Below, piece after piece: positions 1-7,728 of a stretch of DNA of 64,000 bases. The stretch comes from Frateuria_A sp035943815. Lineage in GTDB: Bacteria > Pseudomonadota > Gammaproteobacteria > Xanthomonadales > Rhodanobacteraceae. Position numbers and translations under genes: made by a program. The stretch covers positions 248,001 through 312,000 of the forward strand of contig NZ_DASZBU010000005.1 in NCBI RefSeq assembly GCF_035943815.1, written 5' to 3'. Within the stretch, counting starts at the first letter, position 1; each line of letters starts with the position of its first letter. Below the pieces are notes generated by a model. That model saw nothing but the letters and a program-made list of their open reading frames with translations, was not told the DNA's origin and did not search any database.

Positions 1-35
1 CCGGGCAGGTTCGATTGCAGCAGGGTGGTGGGCAC
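1..35 (-). CDS. purC: Phosphoribosylaminoimidazole-succinocarboxamide synthase, N-terminus only
   Basis: Only the first 11 codons are inside the window. Read on the minus strand from a GTG at 35-33 they give MPTTLLQSNLP, which matches the start of xanthomonad PurC (SAICAR synthase, purine biosynthesis, cytosolic) as I remember it. The position next to rpe and a small cytochrome c fits the order seen in relatives. A minus-strand TAGAAT -10 at 68-73 lies a suitable distance upstream. The call rests on very few residues; sequence to the left of the window would settle it. Confidence 0.55.
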   Translation of the reverse strand, partial: MPTTLLQSNLP

Positions 36-67
36 GGGCTTGGGTCCGCAGGCTCAGGGGAATGCCT

Positions 68-114
68 ATTCTAGCGGCGCCGCGCGCGGGCAGGCGCCGG
101 GGCGCTGCTAGAAT
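68..114. promoter_or_regulatory. Divergent promoter pair, purC (minus) and cytochrome c-djlA (plus)
   Basis: On the plus strand, TAGAAT at 109-114 is preceded by TGC, giving an extended -10 about 40 bases before the cytochrome c start. On the minus strand, another TAGAAT occupies 73-68 in front of purC. The 35 bases between them are almost pure G and C. No convincing -35 is visible on either side. Confidence 0.5.
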
Positions 115-153
115 CGCGCGTTCCGGGAATCCATCTCGCTCCAAGCCTTGCCG

Positions 154-465
154 ATGCGACTCGTTCTGCTCGCGGCGCTGCTGGCCGCCGCCCTGCCCGC
201 CTTTGCCGCCGCGCCCGCCCGTCCGGCCCGTCTGGGCCTGTGCGCCGCCTGCCACGGCGAGACCGGCATCGCGCAGATGCCCGGTGCGCCGAACCTGGCC
301 GGGCAGCGCCTGGACTACCTGCGCAATGCGCTGGCGCAGTACCGCGACGGCCGCCGCGACGTGGCCGTGATGCGCGCGGCGATCGGGCCGGTGAGCGACG
401 CCGAGCTGGACGCCCTGGCGCGCTGGTACAGCGCGCAGGAGCCTGCTGCGCAGGCGCATCCATGA
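154..465 (+). CDS. Small periplasmic class I c-type cytochrome (c553 type)
   Basis: 103 residues. Residues 1-20 form a Sec signal peptide ending in an Ala-rich site, so the mature protein is periplasmic. The haem-binding motif is CAACH (Cys30, Cys33, His34), and a downstream Met in the stretch VAVMRAAIGPVSD is the likely distal haem ligand, as in the cytochrome c553/c4 half-domain family. An in-frame TTG at 148 is possible, but the ATG at 154 leaves the better signal peptide. The stop overlaps the djlA start by four bases (ATGA), so the two genes are probably translationally coupled. The electron partner cannot be told from sequence. Confidence 0.85.
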   Translation: MRLVLLAALLAAALPAFAAAPARPARLGLCAACHGETGIAQMPGAPNLAGQRLDYLRNALAQYRDGRRDVAVMRAAIGPVSDAELDALARWYSAQEPAAQAHP

Positions 466-1259
466 GTCTGTCCACCACGCTGGTCCTGGCCTTCGTAGGG
501 CTGATCCTCGGCCACGGCATTCCCGGCGCCCTGGTCGGTGCGGCGATCGGCTTCGTCATCGACAGCCTGCGCCAGAGCCAGCGCTACCGCGCCACGCCGC
601 AGGCGGGCGGCTTCGTCACGCCGCTGTTCGCGCTGCTGGGCGCGGTGGCAAAGTCCGACGGGCGCGTGTCCGAGGCGGAGATCGCCATCGCCGAACGGCT
701 GATGACGCGCATGGGCCTCTCCGGTGAACAGCGCAAGGAAGCCATCGCCGCCTTCAACCAGGGCAAGCAGCCGGAGTTCGACGTGCGCCCGCCGATCGAG
801 GGCCTGCGCCAGTGGGTCGGCCTGCGCCGTGACCACGCATTTCCCGTGCTGGACGTGGTGATCGAGACGGTGCTGGCCGAAGGCAACCCGCCGCCGGAAA
901 AGATGGCGATCCTGCGCCAGCTCGCTTTCGCGCTGCGCATCAGCGACATGGAGCTGATGGCGCTGATGGCGATGAAGGGCTACGCCTGGAACGCGGCCGC
1001 CGGCGATCGCCGGCGCGGCTACGGTGGCTACGTGCCGCCGCACCGCGCCGCCCATGGCCCGGACCCGTATGCCGTGCTCGGCATCGAGCGCGGCGCCGAC
1101 GAGCGCGCCATCAAGCGCGCCTACCGCAAGCTGATCTCCGAACACCATCCCGACCGCCTGGGCGACTTGCCCGAGGCGATGCGCAAGCAGGCCGAGGCCC
1201 GCGCCAGCGAGATCAACGCGGCCTACGAGCGGATCAAGGCGGAAAAGGGCTTCAAGTAA
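462..1259 (+). CDS. djlA: DnaJ-like co-chaperone DjlA (TerB domain plus J domain)
   Basis: 265 residues. A hydrophobic N-terminal segment (about residues 3-22) is a single membrane anchor with glycine repeats, as in DjlA. A TerB-like helical domain (roughly 50-150) follows, then a Gly/Arg-rich linker and a C-terminal J domain (roughly 200-265). The J domain carries the DnaK-stimulating HPD tripeptide within ISEHHPDRLGD. DjlA is an inner-membrane co-chaperone that activates DnaK ATPase activity and is linked to envelope stress. The ATG at 462 overlaps the upstream cytochrome stop; the open frame runs further upstream, but only as a shadow of the cytochrome gene. Confidence 0.9.
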   Translation: MSLSTTLVLAFVGLILGHGIPGALVGAAIGFVIDSLRQSQRYRATPQAGGFVTPLFALLGAVAKSDGRVSEAEIAIAERLMTRMGLSGEQRKEAIAAFNQGKQPEFDVRPPIEGLRQWVGLRRDHAFPVLDVVIETVLAEGNPPPEKMAILRQLAFALRISDMELMALMAMKGYAWNAAAGDRRRGYGGYVPPHRAAHGPDPYAVLGIERGADERAIKRAYRKLISEHHPDRLGDLPEAMRKQAEARASEINAAYERIKAEKGFK

Positions 1260-1341
1260 CGCAAACCGCTACCGATCCTTCGGCTCCGCCGCGGCTACGC
1301 TCGGGGCGAACGGCTGGAAACCCACCCACGCAGGCCCCGAC

Positions 1342-2010
1342 ATGAGCAAGCAGACCCCCGTCATCGCTCCCTCCATCCTCTCCGCCGACTTTGCCCGGCT
1401 GGGCGAGGACACCGCCAAGGTGCTGGCCGCGGGCGGCGACTGGGTGCACTTCGACGTGATGGACAACCACTACGTACCCAACCTCACCATGGGCCCGATG
1501 GTGCTCAAGGCCCTGCGCGACTACGGCATCGGCGCTCCGATCGACGTGCACCTGATGGTCAAGCCGGTCGACCGCATCGCGCCGGATTTCGCCAAGGCCG
1601 GGGCGAGTCTGGTCAGCTTCCATCCGGAAGCCAGCGAGCACGTGGACCGCACCATCGGCGTGATCAAGGATGCCGGCTGCCAGGTGGGCCTGGTGTTCAA
1701 TCCGGCCACGCCGCTCAACTGGCTGGACCACGTGCTGGACAAGCTCGACCTGGTGCTGATCATGTCGGTCAATCCCGGCTTCGGCGGGCAGAAGTTCATC
1801 CCCGAGGCGCTCAACAAAGTGCGCGAAGTGCGCCGGCGCATCGACGAAAGCGGCCTCGCGATCCGGCTGGAGATCGACGGCGGCGTAAGCGCGGCGAACA
1901 TCGGCGAAATCGCTGCGGCAGGCGCCGATACCTTCGTCGCCGGTTCGGCGATCTTCGGTGCGCCCGACTACGCGCAAGTCATCGACGCGATGCGCCGTGC
2001 CATCGGCTGA
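1342..2010 (+). CDS. rpe: Ribulose-phosphate 3-epimerase
   Basis: 222 residues, the normal length for this TIM-barrel enzyme. It interconverts D-ribulose 5-phosphate and D-xylulose 5-phosphate in the cytosolic pentose phosphate pathway. Family signatures are the N-terminal IAPSILSADFARLG, the metal-binding HFDVMDNHYVPN, DVHLMV, MSVNPGFGGQKF and the C-terminal EIDGGV with VAGSAIF. The 82-base gap after djlA suggests the same transcription unit or its own promoter. rpiA of the same pathway lies 57 kb away. Confidence 0.97.
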   Translation: MSKQTPVIAPSILSADFARLGEDTAKVLAAGGDWVHFDVMDNHYVPNLTMGPMVLKALRDYGIGAPIDVHLMVKPVDRIAPDFAKAGASLVSFHPEASEHVDRTIGVIKDAGCQVGLVFNPATPLNWLDHVLDKLDLVLIMSVNPGFGGQKFIPEALNKVREVRRRIDESGLAIRLEIDGGVSAANIGEIAAAGADTFVAGSAIFGAPDYAQVIDAMRRAIG

Positions 2011-2017
2011 AGCGGCA

Positions 2018-2051
2018 AAGAAAAATCCCGGTGCAGGGACTGCACCGGGAT
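2018..2051 (-). terminator. Rho-independent terminator (minus strand)
   Basis: A perfect 11-bp stem (ATCCCGGTGCA, 2025-2035, with its complement 2041-2051) closes a GGGAC loop. On the minus strand it is followed by TTTTCTTT. On the plus strand the stem is followed by TAAAGC, so it is a weak terminator for rpe but a good one for a minus-strand transcript. It lies about 160 bases beyond a first minus-strand terminator, which implies a separate short transcript between the two. Confidence 0.8.
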
Positions 2052-2214
2052 AAAGCGTCGTCGGATTGGGACGCATGAGGAGTCCACCAGAGCGGGCGTC
2101 TTGGCGCCGCCGCCAAGCGGCAGCGGTGATCCACGGCAATGGATGACGCCCGCCGGGAGGTCTGACAGGGCTCCTGCGGTTTGGTTCCCGGCGCCAACGG
2201 TTCAGTCCGCCAGG
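2045..2214 (-). ncRNA. Candidate structured small RNA, unknown family
   Basis: This stretch lies between two minus-strand terminators and has no convincing reading frame. It folds on paper into a three-way junction: outer stem 2092-2100 with 2145-2153 (GCGGGCGTC and complement), one inner hairpin 2100-2106/2111-2117 with a CCGC loop, and a second inner hairpin 2129-2133/2140-2144 with a six-base loop. The 3' end would be the 11-bp terminator at 2018-2051. Transcription must start after the upstream terminator at 2215-2242. Bounds are approximate, and I do not recognise an Rfam family. Confidence 0.4.
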
Positions 2215-2242
2215 AAAAAAAAGTCCCCTCGCGAGGAGGGGA
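2215..2242 (-). terminator. Rho-independent terminator of the small-peptide unit (minus strand)
   Basis: A 7-bp stem, TCCCCTC (2224-2230) with GAGGGGA (2236-2242) and a GCGAG loop, is followed on the minus strand by C and eight T residues (2222-2215). It lies 43 bases past the stop of the second 37-codon gene. This is one of the strongest intrinsic terminators in the window and argues that the minus-strand unit is really transcribed. Confidence 0.85.
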
Positions 2243-2284
2243 GAAGGAACGGCTTGGCTGTACGGAGTTGCGATGAAGCGTGCT

Positions 2285-2398
2285 TCAGAGCGGCTGCCAG
2301 TCGGGATCGGGCTCCTCGCCCGCACCCGCCGCGCCTCCATGCACGGCGGGTGCCTGAACGCCTTCCACGGCAAACGGGTCGAACGTATCGGCAGACAT
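2285..2398 (-). CDS. Acidic 37-residue small protein, function unknown
   Basis: 37 codons, MSADTFDPFAVEGVQAP at the start and DPDWQPL at the end, rich in Asp, Glu, Ala and Gly, with no membrane segment or cysteine. An AGAGGTGA ribosome-binding site lies seven to eight bases before the ATG. It follows a 37-codon membrane peptide gene by 11 bases and precedes a strong terminator, so the pair looks like a real dicistronic unit. I do not recognise the family. The sequence resembles neither a PqqA-type precursor (no Glu-x3-Tyr) nor a typical bacteriocin. Confidence 0.55.
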   Translation of the reverse strand: MSADTFDPFAVEGVQAPAVHGGAAGAGEEPDPDWQPL

Positions 2399-2409
2399 GG
2401 CTTTCACCT

Positions 2410-2523
2410 CTAGTGGATGCCCATCACCAGGCCCAGCAACAAGGCGCCCAGCGCCAGCACCACACGCAAGGGCTCGAAATGGCGCAGCTCGGCGTTGGGA
2501 TCTTGGGTCGGGGCGCTGGGCAT
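2410..2523 (-). CDS. 37-residue single-pass membrane peptide, function unknown
   Basis: 37 codons. A polar N-terminus (MPSAPTQDPNAELRHFEP) is followed by one hydrophobic helix, about residues 19-36 (LRVVLALGALLLGLVMGI), ending in His. AGGAGACGACACC immediately before the ATG is a good ribosome-binding site and favours this start over longer in-frame ATGs upstream. It is the first gene of a two-gene minus-strand unit, divergent from the response regulator at 2693. Single-pass peptides of this kind often modulate a membrane partner; the divergent sensor kinase is an attractive candidate, but that is inference. Confidence 0.55.
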   Translation of the reverse strand: MPSAPTQDPNAELRHFEPLRVVLALGALLLGLVMGIH

Positions 2524-2692
2524 GGTGTCGTCTCCTGAACTGCGCTCCATGGAACCGTCCCCGCGGGCGTACATGGCGTCGGCGCAGGGGCAAAGCGAAG
2601 GCCGGATCGGGCAAAACGCGGGCTTGCGCACGATGCGGCTTGCACCAATGCGATGCGCATAGCACGCTGCGCGCCACCACAGGGAGACCAGC

Positions 2693-3382
2693 ATGGGCCG
2701 CAGCATTGCCATCGTCGAGGACGAACCGCTCATCCGTGCCAACTACGTCGAGGCGCTCAACCGCTTCGGCTACGACACGCGCGGCTATGGCTCGCGGCAG
2801 GACGCCTCCGCCGCCTTCGCGATGAAGCTGCCGGAGCTGGTGATCATCGACATCGGCCTGGGCGACGAGCCCGAAGGCGGCTTTGACCTATGCCGCGAGC
2901 TGCGCGCCAAGTCGGCGACGCTGCCGATCATCTTTCTGACTGCGCGCGACTCCGACTTCGATGTGATCTCCGGCTTGCGCCTGGGCGCGGACGACTATCT
3001 TTCCAAGGACACCAGCCTGCATCAGCTTGCCGCCCGCATCGCGGCGCTGTTCCGGCGCATCGAGTCGCTCAAGGTGCCGGCGTCCAACGAGACGGTGATC
3101 GCGCACGGCCCGCTCAAGCTCGAGTCCGAGCGCATGCGCGTGACCTGGAACGACGCCGAGATCCCGCTCACCGTCACCGAGTTCTGGATGGTGCACACGC
3201 TGGTGCGCTTCCCCGGCCACGTCAAGAACCGCGACCAGCTGATGCGCGAGGCGGAATTGGTGGTGGACGACGCCACCATCACCTCGCACATCAAGCGCAT
3301 CCGCAAGAAATTCGTCGCGGTGGCGCCCGATTTCGACGCGATCGAAACCGTGCACGGCGTGGGCTACCGGTGGAAGCCGTGA
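2693..3382 (+). CDS. OmpR-family response regulator, PdsR-like
   Basis: 229 residues. The receiver domain (about 1-125) has the acidic pocket Glu9-Asp10, phospho-acceptor Asp53 in VIIDIGLGD, the LTARD Thr and the Lys of DDYLSKD. A winged-helix domain follows (about 130-229), ending in the typical VHGVGYRWKP. The receiver motifs GFDLCRELRA and SGLRLGADDY resemble the regulator named for the proteobacterial dedicated sortase system (TIGR03787), though no sortase is present here. It is cotranscribed with a periplasmic protein (4-base overlap) and a sensor kinase. RBS GGGAGACCAGC precedes the ATG. Confidence 0.85.
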   Translation: MGRSIAIVEDEPLIRANYVEALNRFGYDTRGYGSRQDASAAFAMKLPELVIIDIGLGDEPEGGFDLCRELRAKSATLPIIFLTARDSDFDVISGLRLGADDYLSKDTSLHQLAARIAALFRRIESLKVPASNETVIAHGPLKLESERMRVTWNDAEIPLTVTEFWMVHTLVRFPGHVKNRDQLMREAELVVDDATITSHIKRIRKKFVAVAPDFDAIETVHGVGYRWKP

Positions 3383-3948
3383 GGCGCGGGCTTGCTGCGC
3401 TGGTGTGGCTGCTGTCGGCGTCCGTCATCCACGCGGCTGGGCGCCCGGCCGATGAGGTCACCGCGCAGGGCAAGCCCGACGGCAAGGTACCCGGCTGGAC
3501 CATCCACGCCAGGGCGCCGGCCGGCTGGACGGCCGACTGCTGTACCTATGCCCGCGGGATCGGCGTGGACCTGGTCATCTACCAGGGCGAATGGACGGGC
3601 GAGCCGGTCGGCGTGATGGTGCTCAACGTGTGGCCGCGCAAGCTGCCCAGCCTGGAAGCCGAGCTGGATGCCGACCGCAAGCACTACCTTCAGCTGGACC
3701 CGCTGGCCAAGGCGAGCCGGTTCCCGGTGCGTCATCGCAGCATGGCCTGCGAGGCGCTGGTGTTCCTGGGCAGCGACCGCGTCGATGACGCGGTGGTGTT
3801 CTGTGATCCGGGCCAGGCTTCGGGCATCCGCCTGAGCTGGTCGCTGAGCTTCCCCGACAACGACCCGAGGCGCGCCGAACTGCTGGACGAATTCATGCGC
3901 GTGGTGGTCGGCAGCACCTACCAGCGCGGGGCCGCCGCGCGCCGCTAG
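3379..3948 (+). CDS. Periplasmic protein of the two-component operon, unknown function
   Basis: 189 residues, starting at a GTG that overlaps the regulator stop (GTGA). Residues 1-20 (ending SASVIHAAG) are a Sec signal peptide. The mature part has a pair of adjacent cysteines (ADCCTY) and two more downstream (SMACEAL, VFCDPG), so disulfides are likely. No catalytic motif is recognised. The place between a response regulator and its kinase suggests an accessory periplasmic sensor or output, by context only. Confidence 0.7.
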   Translation: MRRGLAALVWLLSASVIHAAGRPADEVTAQGKPDGKVPGWTIHARAPAGWTADCCTYARGIGVDLVIYQGEWTGEPVGVMVLNVWPRKLPSLEAELDADRKHYLQLDPLAKASRFPVRHRSMACEALVFLGSDRVDDAVVFCDPGQASGIRLSWSLSFPDNDPRRAELLDEFMRVVVGSTYQRGAAARR

Positions 3949-3980
3949 CCGGCGGCGCGGCCTTGCGCCAAGCTCACGCG

Positions 3981-5996
3981 ATGAATCTGCGCCGCAAGCT
4001 GCTGCTGGTTGCTCTGTGCACGTTGGCGCTGCCGGTCGCCGGCTGGCTGTACGTGCGCCAGATGGAAACCCTGCTTCGCGAGGGCCAGGCGCAGGCGCTC
4101 GTCGCCTCGGCGCGGGCGGTCGCGCGCAGCCTGGTGGCGACCGGCGCCGCATTGCCGCAATCGAGCCGCGGCTGGTACGTGCAGCAGGCCGCCAACCCGA
4201 TCACTGTCGACGGCTACGGTGACGATTGGGCCCCGCTCACGCCCTGGAGCCAACCGCTGGGCCCGCGCGGCAGCGTGCTGCTGGCCGAGGACGCGGGCGG
4301 GCTCTACCTGTACGTGCAGCAGCGCGGCACCCAGCGCAGCCGGGCCGATGCCGGGGATGCCGGCGCGTTGCGCGCCGACCATGTGGTGCTCGAACTGGAC
4401 CGGGGCGACATCCGCCTGCGCTACCTGCTCGCCAGCGCCGCGCCGGGACCCTTCGACGCGCGCCTGCTCGACCCGCCGGTGCCCGGCTGGCCCGATCGGC
4501 TCTCCGGCCAGTGGCAGGAAGATGGCGGTGGCTGGCGGGTGGAGCTGCGGCTGCCCAACGCGCTCGCCGTCGACCGCCTCGCACTTGGGATCTACGACGC
4601 GGCAGCGGGCGGAGATCCGCTGGCGGTGGACGCGCGCCCGCTGTGGCGCTACTCCTCCGTGCTGTCCCAGGAGCTGGCGCGGCTGGCGCCCGAGGACACC
4701 CGCGTGCGCGTGCTCGCGGCGCCCGGCTGGGTGCTGGCGCAGAGCGGCCGCCTGCAATCGGGCGGTCCGCAGCCGGGCTGGTTTGCCGCGCTGGTCTACC
4801 GCGCGCTGCTCGCCAATCGCGTGGAGGACGCCGCGCCCTGGACCCAGGACGCCCCACGCCTGGACCTGCCCGAGGTCGCCCGGGCGCGCGAGGGCAGGCC
4901 GGCCACGGTGTGGCGCGAAGGCGAAACCCGCGCCAGCGTGGTGCTCGCTGCGGCGGTGCCGATCGGCGCGCCCGGCCGCGTGCGCGGTGTGTTGTTGCTC
5001 GAACAGGCCAGCACCACCGTGCCGTTGCTGGCCAACCGCGCGCTGCTGATGCTGCTGCTGACCAGTTTCGGCGTGCTGCTGGTGGCCGGCGGCATCCTGT
5101 TGTGGTTCGCCACGCGGCTGAGCCTGCGCCTGGGCCGCCTGCGCGATGCGGCCGAGCGTGCGCAACTGGCCGACGGCCGCATGGACGACCTGTTCGCCAG
5201 GGGCCGCTTCCCGATGACGGCCGCCGAGGACGAGATCGGCGACCTGGCGCGCAGCTTCGAGCGCCTGTTCGTGGCCATCGGCGGCTATACCGACTACCTG
5301 CGCACGCTCGCCTCCAAACTCTCGCACGAACTCAATACGCCGCTGGCGATCGTCAAGAGCTCGCTGGACAACCTGGAGCACGCGCTGCAGGCCAACGACG
5401 CGTTGCCGCCCGAGGCCCAGCCCTACCTTGCCCGCGCCCGCGACGGCGTGGCACGGCTGGGCATGCTGGTGCGCGCCATGAGCGAGGCCAGCCGCATGGA
5501 GCGCGCGATCGCCGCCGCGGAGGCCGAGGACGTCGATCTGCGCGAAGTGGTGCGCGGCTGCGCCGAGGCCTATCGCCCGCTGGTCGGCACCCGCACGCTC
5601 GCCTGCGAGCTGCCGGACGCGCCGCTGCCCATGCATTGCGCGCCCGAACTGATCGCCCAGGCGCTGGACAAGCTGCTCGACAACGCGCTCTCGTTCACCC
5701 CGGCCGACGGCTGGCTGCGCCTTGGCCTTGCCGCCCGCGAGGACGGCGCCGAGATCACCCTCGCCAACCAGGGGCCGCCGCTGCCCGCCGCCATGCAGGG
5801 CCGCCTGTTCGACTCGCTGGTCAGCCTGCGCGACAAGGCCACGCCGGGCGACGCGCCGCACCTGGGCCTGGGCCTCTACGTGGTGCGCCTGGTCGCCGAG
5901 CGCCACGGCGGCAGCGCCAGCGCGCGCAACCTGGAGGACGGCGGCGGCGTGGCGTTCGCGCTGCGCCTGCGCAACATGCCGCGCCAGCGGCTCTGA
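3981..5996 (+). CDS. Sensor histidine kinase with a large periplasmic carbohydrate-binding-like domain (PdsS-like)
   Basis: 671 residues from the ATG at 3981; a TTG at 3963 is less likely because the ATG gives a compact NLRRKLLL signal anchor. TM1 is at about 8-24, then some 325 periplasmic residues whose first half (NPITVDGYGDDW onwards) resembles a CBM9/DOMON-like beta-sandwich. TM2 lies near 350-375, followed by HAMP. The dimerisation helix has phospho-acceptor His449 in KLSHELNTPLAIVKSSLDN, and the HATPase domain has LDKLLDNALSFTPADG and GLGLYVVRLVAERHGG. It phosphorylates the upstream regulator. The architecture recalls the kinase named for the dedicated sortase system (TIGR03785); the binding domain hints at a glycan or glycoconjugate signal. 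Confidence 0.85.
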   Translation: MNLRRKLLLVALCTLALPVAGWLYVRQMETLLREGQAQALVASARAVARSLVATGAALPQSSRGWYVQQAANPITVDGYGDDWAPLTPWSQPLGPRGSVLLAEDAGGLYLYVQQRGTQRSRADAGDAGALRADHVVLELDRGDIRLRYLLASAAPGPFDARLLDPPVPGWPDRLSGQWQEDGGGWRVELRLPNALAVDRLALGIYDAAAGGDPLAVDARPLWRYSSVLSQELARLAPEDTRVRVLAAPGWVLAQSGRLQSGGPQPGWFAALVYRALLANRVEDAAPWTQDAPRLDLPEVARAREGRPATVWREGETRASVVLAAAVPIGAPGRVRGVLLLEQASTTVPLLANRALLMLLLTSFGVLLVAGGILLWFATRLSLRLGRLRDAAERAQLADGRMDDLFARGRFPMTAAEDEIGDLARSFERLFVAIGGYTDYLRTLASKLSHELNTPLAIVKSSLDNLEHALQANDALPPEAQPYLARARDGVARLGMLVRAMSEASRMERAIAAAEAEDVDLREVVRGCAEAYRPLVGTRTLACELPDAPLPMHCAPELIAQALDKLLDNALSFTPADGWLRLGLAAREDGAEITLANQGPPLPAAMQGRLFDSLVSLRDKATPGDAPHLGLGLYVVRLVAERHGGSASARNLEDGGGVAFALRLRNMPRQRL

Positions 5997-6024
5997 GGTC
6001 CTACCCATAGCCGAAGGGGGCGCC

Positions 6025-6078
6025 TTGGCAGCGCACCGGTGCCGCCTGCTATCGTGCGCGTTCCGTTTGGACGTCCGG
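6025..6078 (+). promoter_or_regulatory. trpE promoter with TTGGACGTCC operator-like element
   Basis: TTGGCA (6025-6030) and an extended -10 TGC-TATCGT (6050-6055), spaced by 19 bases, stand 34 bases before the trpE GTG. TTGGACGTCC at 6067-6076, with the palindromic core GGACGTCC, lies 11 bases after the -10. The same ten bases occur in the trpG promoter at 46079-46088. No leader peptide with Trp codons or attenuator was seen between promoter and start codon. Confidence 0.5.
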
Positions 6079-6088
6079 ATCCCCTGCA

Positions 6089-7564
6089 GTGATCTCCCGA
6101 GACCAATTCGACGCGCTGGCCTCCCAAGGCTATACGCGCATCCCGCTGGTGCGCGAGGTGTTTTCCGACCTCGACACGCCGCTGTCGGTGTACCTGAAGC
6201 TCGCCGACGGGCCGTACACCTTCCTGTTCGAGTCGGTCGAGGGCGGCGCCACCTGGGGACGCTATTCGATCATCGGCCTGCCAGCGAAGCGCGTGTACCG
6301 CCTGCGTGGGCACGAGCTGGAGGTGGAGGACGCCGGCGAAGTCGTCGAGCGCCGCCACCTCGACGATCCGCTCGGCGAGGTGGAGAAGCTGCGCGCGCAG
6401 TACACCGTGCCGCGCCTGCCCGAGCTGCCCGCCTTCAGCGGCGGCCTGGTCGGCTACTTCGGCTTCGAGACGATCGGCTACATCGAGCCGCGGCTGGCGC
6501 AGTGGGACCGCCACGACGAACTGGGCACGCCGGACGTGCTGCTGATGCTGGCCGAGGAAGTGGCGGTCTTCGACAACCTCAAGGGCCGCCTGTACCTGAT
6601 CGTGCACGCCGACCCGTCGCAGCCGCAGTCCTACGCGCAGGCGCAGCGCCGGCTCGATGCGCTGGTCTACCGCTTGCGCCAGGGCGGGGCGTCGTACCCG
6701 CAGCTCAACCAGTCGGTGGCGCTGGACGAAGGCGACTTCAAGTCCTCCTTCACCAAGCCCGAGTTCGAGGCGATGGTGGAGAAGGCCAAGGAGTACATCC
6801 GCGCCGGCGACATCTTCCAGGTGGTGCCTTCGCAGCGCCTGAGCGTGGGCTTCAACGCGCGGCCGGTGGACGTGTACCGCGCGCTGCGTGCGCTCAATCC
6901 CTCGCCGTACATGTACTTCGTCGATCTGGGCGGCACGCAGATCGTCGGTTCCTCGCCGGAGATCCTGGCGCGCCTGAAGGACGGCAAGGTAGTGGTGCGC
7001 CCGCTCGCCGGTACGCGCAAGCGCGGTGCGACGGAGGAGGAAGACCGCGCGCTGGAGGCCGAACTGCTGGCCGATCCGAAGGAGCGCGCCGAGCACGTCA
7101 TGCTGATCGACCTGGGCCGCAACGACATCGGCCGCATCAGCGAGACCGGGACGGTCCAGGTGAGCGAATCGTTCGTTATCGAACGCTATTCGCACGTCAT
7201 GCACATCGTCTCGCAGGTGCAGGGCATGGCGCGGCCTGGGCTGTCCTACATGGACGTGCTCAAGGCCACGTTCCCCGCAGGCACGCTCTCCGGCGCGCCG
7301 AAGATCCGCGCACTGGAGATCATCCAGGAGCTCGAGCCCTACAAGCGCAACATCTATGCCGGCGCGATCGGCTGGATCGGCTGGTGGGGCGACGCCGACA
7401 CCGCCATCGCGATCCGCACCGCGGTGATCCAGGACGGCCGCCTGCACGTGCAGGCCGGCGCCGGCATCGTCTACGACTCCGACCCGGCGGCCGAGTGGGA
7501 GGAGACGATGAACAAAGGCCGTGCGCTGTTCCGCGCAGTGGCCCAGGCAGCCAAGGGACTTTAA
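6089..7564 (+). CDS. trpE: Anthranilate synthase component I
   Basis: 491 residues, full length. It catalyses chorismate plus ammonia to anthranilate and pyruvate, the committed step of tryptophan synthesis, with TrpG supplying ammonia. The N-terminal tryptophan-binding region includes LFESVEGGATWGRYS. Chorismate-site motifs are RPLAGTRKRG, HVMLIDLGRNDIGR (about 337-350), HIVSQVQG and PAGTLSGAPKIRALE (about 397). The start is GTG at 6089; no nearer start gives the usual N-terminus. It stands alone: the next gene is an efflux gene with its own gap, and trpG is about 38.6 kb downstream. Confidence 0.97.
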   Translation: MISRDQFDALASQGYTRIPLVREVFSDLDTPLSVYLKLADGPYTFLFESVEGGATWGRYSIIGLPAKRVYRLRGHELEVEDAGEVVERRHLDDPLGEVEKLRAQYTVPRLPELPAFSGGLVGYFGFETIGYIEPRLAQWDRHDELGTPDVLLMLAEEVAVFDNLKGRLYLIVHADPSQPQSYAQAQRRLDALVYRLRQGGASYPQLNQSVALDEGDFKSSFTKPEFEAMVEKAKEYIRAGDIFQVVPSQRLSVGFNARPVDVYRALRALNPSPYMYFVDLGGTQIVGSSPEILARLKDGKVVVRPLAGTRKRGATEEEDRALEAELLADPKERAEHVMLIDLGRNDIGRISETGTVQVSESFVIERYSHVMHIVSQVQGMARPGLSYMDVLKATFPAGTLSGAPKIRALEIIQELEPYKRNIYAGAIGWIGWWGDADTAIAIRTAVIQDGRLHVQAGAGIVYDSDPAAEWEETMNKGRALFRAVAQAAKGL

Positions 7565-7728
7565 GAGGTCTCCTTCCACAGGAGCCGGCCACGGCACCAG
7601 CCGGGCGCTACAGCAAACAGGCGGCTTCCGCAAGAACTTTCGCCCGGATCCATGACTTTCGGCAGGGCTGGAACGGATTGCAACATTATATCGTTCCGGC
7701 CCTTCTCCTCCGCGGAACCACGCACGGC

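Noticed and set aside
240..461. Upstream extension of the djlA frame
   Set aside because: It lies wholly within the cytochrome c gene in another frame; the ATGA overlap and membrane anchor fix the start at 462.
3945..6008. A 687-codon minus-strand frame across the sensor kinase gene
   Set aside because: It mirrors the kinase coding frame, has no domain signature, and its composition (Gln, His, Arg, Ala) is typical of antisense shadows.
6001..6088. A tryptophan leader peptide and attenuator before trpE
   Set aside because: Only 34 bases separate the -10 from the GTG and no Trp-rich frame or alternative hairpins are visible.
5722..7728. Upstream extension of the efflux lipoprotein frame through trpE
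   Set aside because: It overlaps trpE in another frame; a clear signal peptide and lipobox start at 7729.
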